Below, in pieces: positions 59,491-64,000 of a DNA stretch of 64,000 nt; positions within the stretch are counted from its first letter, which is position 1, and every line of letters starts with the position of its first letter. The DNA comes from JAIFWN01 sp049304015. GTDB lineage: Bacteria > Patescibacteriota > Minisyncoccia > Phycocordibacterales > Zambryskibacteraceae. The notes under the pieces are model-generated. The model did not search any database and was not told where the DNA came from. It worked only from the letters and a program-made list of their open reading frames with translations. The position numbers were made by a program, and so were the translations under genes. The DNA is taken from NCBI GenBank assembly GCA_049304015.1, contig JBAQNS010000009.1, positions 12,069-76,068 of the forward strand. Reading direction: 5' to 3'.

Positions 59491-61386
59491 ATGGCAAAAA
59501 TCATAGGAATAGATTTGGGAACAACAAATTCTGCCGTCGCAGTCATGGAAGTTGGCAGTCCAAAAATTATTGAGAACTCAGAAGGAGCACGCACTACCCC
59601 TTCCATAGTCGCAATTTCTAAAACTGGAGAAAGATTGGTGGGTCTGTTGGCTAAACGACAGGCAGTCACAAATCCAAAGAACACTGTCTTTGGTATCAAG
59701 AGATTTATTGGGCATATTTTTGGTGATCCTGCAGTTCAAAAAGATAAAGCTGTAGTACCTTTTGATGTGAAAGCTTCTACAGATGGTGGTGTCTTGGTAC
59801 ATCTTGGAGATAAAGATCAACGACCAGAGGAAATTTCAGCGATGATTCTTCAAAAATTGAAAATCGATGCAGAAACTAAACTTGGTGAGAAGATTACCCA
59901 AGCAGTCATCACTGTCCCTGCATATTTTAATGATGCTCAAAGAAAGGCTACTAAGGATGCCGGACAAATCGCCGGTCTTGAAGTGATGCGTATTATAAAC
60001 GAACCTACCGCCGCAGCCCTCGCTTATGGTTTTGATAAAAAGAAAAATGAAAAGATTGTGGTTTTTGACTTCGGTGGAGGAACATTCGATGTTTCTGTGC
60101 TAGAAGTAGGTGATGATGTGGTGGAAGTAAAATCTACTGATGGAGATTCACACCTTGGAGGTAAAGACATCGACCAAAAGATTATTGCTTGGATTGCTGA
60201 AGAGTATAAAAAAGAATCTGGTATTGATGTTCGCTCTGATGCTTTGGCTCTACAGCGTTTAGACGAAGCAGCAGAAAAGGCCAAGATAGAACTTTCTACA
60301 GCCACAGAATCTGAAATAAATATTCCTTTCATCACCTCTGATGCCAGTGGTCCAAAACACCTTCTCCTTAAAATGAGTCGAGCCAAACTCGAAGAACTCA
60401 CAGCTGAGTTCATTGATAGAGCTATGACTATCACCAAGAGAGCTATGGAAGCTTCACCATTTAAAATTGATGAGATTGCAGAGATTATCCTTGTTGGTGG
60501 TCAAACTAGAATGCCAGCCATAAGTGATGCGGTGAAAAAATTCTTTAATAAAGAACCAAATAAATCTATTAACCCTGATGAAGTGGTTGCTCTCGGAGCC
60601 GCAATCCAAGGAGGTATCCTTGCAGGAGATGTGAAGGATGTTTTACTGCTTGATGTTATTCCTCTCTCACTCGGCATAGAGACTATGGGTGGAGTGGCTA
60701 CAAAACTCATAGAAAGGAACACTACTATCCCTTCAACCAAATCTCAGACATTTTCTACTGCCGCAGACAATCAAACTTCTGTAGAAATACATATTGTCCA
60801 AGGAGAACGAGCTATGGCCGGAGATAATAAATCTCTAGGAAGATTTATCTTGGATGGTATCCCTCCTGCTGGTCGTGGTATGCCTCAAATTGAAGTCTCC
60901 TTCGATGTAGATGCTAATGGTATCCTTAGTGTCAAAGCTAAGGATAAAACTACAGGCAAGGAACAATCTATCCGCATTGAAGCTTCCTCAGGTTTATCCA
61001 AAGCAGACATAGAAAGAATGCAAAAGGATGCAGAAGCTAATGCCAATGAAGACCAGAAGAAAAAGGATTTGGTAGATGCAAAAAACCTTGCAGAACAGCT
61101 TGTCTATACAGCAGAGAAAGCCTTGAAAGATAATGGTGCTAGTGTAGGTGAGGATATCAAGTCTAGTGTCCAAGCCAGGATTGATGCTCTAAAGAAAGAG
61201 AAAGATTCAGGCACAATTGAATCAATCAAATCAGCTACAGAAGCACTTTCTACAGAGATGCAAAAAATAGGAGAAGCTATGCAAAAGAATCAAACCACAG
61301 AACCAACTCCAAATTCAGAAACAAAACCAGAAGGGGACGTGAAGGATGCTGAATTCAAAGAAGGAGAATCCCCAAAAACTGAATAA
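59491..61386 (+). CDS. dnaK: Molecular chaperone DnaK (Hsp70)
   Basis: 631 residues. Nucleotide-binding domain motifs: IGIDLGTTNSAVAVMEVG, VVFDFGGGTFDVSVLEVG, IILVGGQTRMPAI; linker DVLLLDVIPLSLGIETMGG; substrate domain and helical lid; acidic C-terminal tail (PEGDVKDAEFKEGE). Refolds proteins with DnaJ and GrpE. Strong own promoter. Confidence 0.98.
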   Translation: MAKIIGIDLGTTNSAVAVMEVGSPKIIENSEGARTTPSIVAISKTGERLVGLLAKRQAVTNPKNTVFGIKRFIGHIFGDPAVQKDKAVVPFDVKASTDGGVLVHLGDKDQRPEEISAMILQKLKIDAETKLGEKITQAVITVPAYFNDAQRKATKDAGQIAGLEVMRIINEPTAAALAYGFDKKKNEKIVVFDFGGGTFDVSVLEVGDDVVEVKSTDGDSHLGGKDIDQKIIAWIAEEYKKESGIDVRSDALALQRLDEAAEKAKIELSTATESEINIPFITSDASGPKHLLLKMSRAKLEELTAEFIDRAMTITKRAMEASPFKIDEIAEIILVGGQTRMPAISDAVKKFFNKEPNKSINPDEVVALGAAIQGGILAGDVKDVLLLDVIPLSLGIETMGGVATKLIERNTTIPSTKSQTFSTAADNQTSVEIHIVQGERAMAGDNKSLGRFILDGIPPAGRGMPQIEVSFDVDANGILSVKAKDKTTGKEQSIRIEASSGLSKADIERMQKDAEANANEDQKKKDLVDAKNLAEQLVYTAEKALKDNGASVGEDIKSSVQARIDALKKEKDSGTIESIKSATEALSTEMQKIGEAMQKNQTTEPTPNSETKPEGDVKDAEFKEGESPKTE

Positions 61387-61389
61387 TCA

Positions 61390-62259
61390 ATGGCCAAGGA
61401 CTACTACAAAATTTTAGGAGTCTCTAGGAATGCCACTGAAGATGAAATCAAGAAAGCCTTCAGAAAACTTGCTCATGAACATCATCCTGATAAAAAGGGA
61501 GGGAATGAAGCCAAGTTTAAAGAGATAAGTGAGGCTTATAGTGTCTTGTCTGATAAAACTAAGCGTGCTCAATATGACCAATTCGGTCAAGCTGGACCAA
61601 ATATGGGTGGTGGAGGATTTCAAGGAGGATTTAATCCAAATGACTTTGGTTTTGATTTTTCTGGTTTTGGAAATGCTGGAGGTTTTGACAATGGCAACAT
61701 CGAGGACATCCTTTCATCTATCTTTGGAGGTAGACGAGTAAAAAGAGGACGAGATGTTCAAGTTGATATAGAGATTAGTTTTCATGATTCTATTTTTGGT
61801 CTCACTAGAAATATCTCTATAAACAGTAAAGCAGTTAAACAAAAGGAAGTCACTGTTCAAATCCCTGCAGGCATAGAGAGTGGCCAAATGATAAAGATGC
61901 CAGGCTTTGGAGAAACTATAGAAGGAGGAAACCCGGGCAATCTTTTCGTGAGAATTTTTGTCCAAAAACACCCCCATATAAGAAAAGAAGGTTATAACCT
62001 TATTATGGATACCTCAATAACCCTTACAGATGCTCTACTTGGAGCTACAAAGACCATAGAGACACTCGATGGACGAATAGAACTCAAAGTACCAAACGGC
62101 ACGAACACCGGCACTATTCTTCGTGTGAAGGGCAAGGGCGTCCCTCATTCTGGAAATAGACGAGGAGATTTTTATGTTCGCATCAAAGTAAATATCCCAG
62201 AGAAATTATCCAAGGAACAGAAAAAATTAGTTGAAGAATTGAAGAAAGAGGGGATATAA
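61390..62259 (+). CDS. dnaJ: DnaJ-family chaperone without zinc-finger domain (CbpA-like)
   Basis: 289 residues. J domain with HPD (HEHHPDKKGG), Gly/Phe-rich part (GFQGGFNPNDFGFDFSGFG) and two C-terminal substrate-binding domains (VKQKEVTVQIPAGIESGQMIKMPGFG). The CxxCxGxG zinc repeats of DnaJ are absent, making it a type II J protein like CbpA. It stimulates the DnaK ATPase. Starts 3 bases after dnaK ends. Confidence 0.94.
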   Translation: MAKDYYKILGVSRNATEDEIKKAFRKLAHEHHPDKKGGNEAKFKEISEAYSVLSDKTKRAQYDQFGQAGPNMGGGGFQGGFNPNDFGFDFSGFGNAGGFDNGNIEDILSSIFGGRRVKRGRDVQVDIEISFHDSIFGLTRNISINSKAVKQKEVTVQIPAGIESGQMIKMPGFGETIEGGNPGNLFVRIFVQKHPHIRKEGYNLIMDTSITLTDALLGATKTIETLDGRIELKVPNGTNTGTILRVKGKGVPHSGNRRGDFYVRIKVNIPEKLSKEQKKLVEELKKEGI

Positions 62260-62266
62260 TAGTTAA

Positions 62267-62650
62267 ATGAATAAATTAGTTGCAGTTCTACTCTCACTTT
62301 ATATTGCTGCATTTCTATATACCCAAGTTTTCTTTGTAAAGGTACTTACTCTCACTAAAGGTAATGAGAATCTTTTTTGGAACCATATAACCATTCTTTT
62401 AATCTTTGGTGTTTTTATTTTCTTTGTTATACAAAAGCATATTGAAGTGGATGCTGGCTTCGGTGCAATGCAGTTCTTTCGCATCACTTTAGTAACTCTA
62501 TCTCTTATTGGTTTGATACTTTCTATTCTTTATCATATTGTGCCTCTTGAACCGATTTATAATTTGCCTCCTATAGTTGATAAAATTTTTGCTACAGACC
62601 TCGACTACACCCTCTGGCTCATCGCCCCACTTCTCGTTTTGTTTATATAA
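62267..62650 (+). CDS. Hypothetical membrane protein (127 aa)
   Basis: Four predicted helices (VAVLLSLYIAAFLYTQVFF, ITILLIFGVFIFFVI, FFRITLVTLSLIGLILSILYHIV, TLWLIAPLLVLFI). No family recognised. A TATAAT (62255-62260) inside the dnaJ 3' end lies 6 bases before ATG, so it has its own leaderless promoter. Confidence 0.7.
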   Translation: MNKLVAVLLSLYIAAFLYTQVFFVKVLTLTKGNENLFWNHITILLIFGVFIFFVIQKHIEVDAGFGAMQFFRITLVTLSLIGLILSILYHIVPLEPIYNLPPIVDKIFATDLDYTLWLIAPLLVLFI

Positions 62651-62677
62651 CAAGAATATAAGCCATTTTATGTGCTA

Positions 62678-62710
62678 TTGACATTTAGTACTATTTCGTG
62701 CTATTATAGT
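62678..62710 (+). promoter_or_regulatory. Promoter of the 62752 membrane-protein gene
   Basis: TTGACA (62678-62683) with TATTAT (62702-62707) at 18 bases; TATAGT overlaps it. Confidence 0.6.
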
Positions 62711-62751
62711 TAGGTACGCTCTTTCACTAACTCAAGCCCTTGGAGGGCACC

Positions 62752-63252
62752 GTGTCTTGGAAAGCTTTCAAGAGCCTCGGTACCCTCGGTACCGTCATCT
62801 TGGCAACAGAAGCGTTCAACCACTTCTTCGACTTCATTCTCTTTCCTGCGACAATGCTGTATTTCGGCAATATCGCAGGTGGAGCGATGATGCTCCTCAC
62901 AATCCTCGTACTGAATTACTACGGGGTTCATCTCTATCGTGTTGTTGGCATTGGCGAAATCGTCGCCTTCCTCAACAAGATTCGTGATGAAGAGGTGAAC
63001 ACGAAGTGGGAGAAGTTCTTGAAGTGGGTACTGAAGCTCGGCTTCGTACCTGCCTTCATCGGATTGTCCATCGATGATCCGGTCAAAGGCTTCGTCTTCG
63101 CTCGCGGAGGCACACTCAAGGCTCGTTTCAACCGTGCAGATTGGGGAGTATTCGTACTCACCAACCTAATCGGCGGTCTCGTCTGGGTGGGTTTCTGGAG
63201 TGGCGGCATTGAGTTGGGTAAGCTTCTATGGAAGCAGAGCGGGCTATTCTAA
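62752..63252 (+). CDS. Hypothetical membrane protein of the GC-richer class (166 aa)
   Basis: Start GTG 62752, preceded by GGAGG (5 bases), rather than the TTG four codons earlier. Several helices (FFDFILFPATMLYFGNIAGGAMMLLTILVL, FVPAFIGL, VFVLTNLIGGLVWVGF). No family recognised. Codon use prefers C-ending codons, unlike dnaJ next to it. A terminator covers the stop codon. Confidence 0.75.
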   Translation: MSWKAFKSLGTLGTVILATEAFNHFFDFILFPATMLYFGNIAGGAMMLLTILVLNYYGVHLYRVVGIGEIVAFLNKIRDEEVNTKWEKFLKWVLKLGFVPAFIGLSIDDPVKGFVFARGGTLKARFNRADWGVFVLTNLIGGLVWVGFWSGGIELGKLLWKQSGLF

Positions 63253-63267
63253 AGGTAGCCCGCTTTT
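63239..63267 (+). terminator. Terminator covering the stop codon of the 62752 gene
   Basis: GCGGGCTA (63239-63246) pairs perfectly with TAGCCCGC (63256-63263), followed by TTTT; the TAA stop is in the loop. Confidence 0.9.
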
Positions 63268-63311
63268 CCATTATATATATTGATGTTTCTTAATTTAGTG
63301 GTACAATTTTA

Positions 63312-64000
63312 ATGAACGACAAAATGCCTAAAAATAAGATAAAAGCCTTTAGGTCAGAGATCTATACAAATTTTGGTGACCTTGAGAGGGAAGTAGAAAG
63401 ACGCTGGAATGACAAAGTCCTAAGGAAGAAAGTGGATGATTTTTTTGGTAAGAAAATGCTTGAAGTAATGGCCAAGAAGCCCCACGCAGTTTTTAGTCGC
63501 ACCATGGGGACTCCTAATCAAGAATTAAAATACTTTTTGGATTTGAGTAAAGAAGTAAAGCTAGAGCCCTTAATACTCGAATATGACAACAAATTTGTGG
63601 CCAAAAACAAAGATAGCTATCATCTTTGTAGACTACATTTTTATGAGCAACTCAATGGCAAGGGTTTTATGCCTTTTTCTACAGTAAAATTAGTAGACTT
63701 TAACTCAGAAGAAGGTAAGTTTTTTGATATGGTAGAAACGATTTGCGGAGGCAAGCTCGTGGACTTTCATCATGAGATTTTGTATAAACATTTCCCTAAA
63801 ATTAAAAATAAAACCTACAACTTCACCAAATGGTTTAATGCAACCAGAAAGCTTACTGAATATTACTATTTGTATTATCTTTCTTTATTTGTCTGCCATG
63901 GAGTGTTGTTTGAAAACTTCCTCATAGATGACGAGTTTGAATCTGACTTCACAATGAAAAAGTTCCTCCCAAGCTTCAAAAAGATTGAGAAGATGTTCGG
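63312..64000 (+). CDS. Hypothetical protein, 3' end beyond the window
   Basis: An open frame of 229 codons runs to the right edge without stop. A basic start (KNKIKAFRSEIYTNFGDLEREVERRW), a central part with DLSKEVKLEPLILEYDNKF and YHLCRLHFYEQLNGKGF, and Phe/Lys-rich later part. No family recognised; cytoplasmic by composition. TACAAT (63302-63307) ends 4 bases before ATG. Confidence 0.75.
   Translation, partial: MNDKMPKNKIKAFRSEIYTNFGDLEREVERRWNDKVLRKKVDDFFGKKMLEVMAKKPHAVFSRTMGTPNQELKYFLDLSKEVKLEPLILEYDNKFVAKNKDSYHLCRLHFYEQLNGKGFMPFSTVKLVDFNSEEGKFFDMVETICGGKLVDFHHEILYKHFPKIKNKTYNFTKWFNATRKLTEYYYLYYLSLFVCHGVLFENFLIDDEFESDFTMKKFLPSFKKIEKMF

Noticed and set aside
1..64000. CRISPR array, insertion sequence or prophage
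   Set aside because: No regularly spaced repeats, transposase, integrase or phage structural module was seen; the baseplate J-like domain at 53452 stands alone.

Overview
The window looks like part of the chromosome of a Patescibacteria/CPR bacterium, most likely of the Parcubacteria (Paceibacteria) group. This is inferred from gene content and compactness; no 16S rRNA gene is present. The DNA is AT-rich, most genes touch or overlap, and many housekeeping enzymes are short versions of their families: HisS without an insertion domain, AlaS without its C-terminal part, UvrC without helix-hairpin-helix motifs, YchF without its coiled coil, DnaJ without zinc fingers. PriA and the type 4 uracil-DNA glycosylase have lost hallmark residues. 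Biosynthesis is almost absent, while translation, repair, peptidoglycan and secreted-protein genes dominate.

Layout. 1-10.3 kb: DUF2779 fragment, DsbA-like protein, UppP, RNase H-fold exonuclease, HisS, TruB, a response regulator, TypA, a candidate 6S-like RNA, small membrane proteins, tRNA-Asn, cupin, AI-2E-type transporter. 10.4-11.2 kb: hpf/raiA followed by a structured RNA gene with its own promoter. 11.2-24.5 kb: fmt-def-priA, mreB, tgt, uvrB, uvrA, uvrC, ddl, with small opposite-strand genes lodged between the uvr genes and palindromic elements inside uvrA and uvrC. 24.5-27.3 kb: two tRNA-Ala genes, a NUDT9-like hydrolase, small proteins, a flavodoxin-fold oxidoreductase. 27.4-33.4 kb: secreted proteins (DUF3494 ice-binding-like, beta-helix, MBG-like, CAP) sharing a VLGA motif. 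34.2-38.9 kb: a GC-rich four-gene operon with a pseudokinase-like protein, a vWA protein, a divergent PurA-like enzyme and a SAM-like-domain protein. This is the best candidate for an undescribed system. 39-54.8 kb: nucleotidyltransferase, YchF, LeuS, a sigma4/HARE-HTH protein, MltG, MnmA, ATP-cone nuclease, MgtC, UDG, AlaS, and a PilM-like/baseplate-J-like pair. 54.8-58.8 kb: infA-rpmJ-rpsM-rpsK-rpsD-rpoA-rplQ-rplM-rpsI. 58.9-62.3 kb: grpE-dnaK-dnaJ. The end holds membrane proteins and an unfinished hypothetical gene.

Two expression styles coexist. Most AT-rich genes have a TATAAT-like -10 box ending about 6 bases before the start codon and no Shine-Dalgarno (SD) sequence, so they should be transcribed as leaderless mRNAs. 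A second, GC-richer set (genes at 3500, 4474, 18720, 21830-22159, 34358-38896, 62752) mostly has SD sequences and hairpin terminators and prefers C-ending codons. This suggests a separate origin or a separate mode of regulation.
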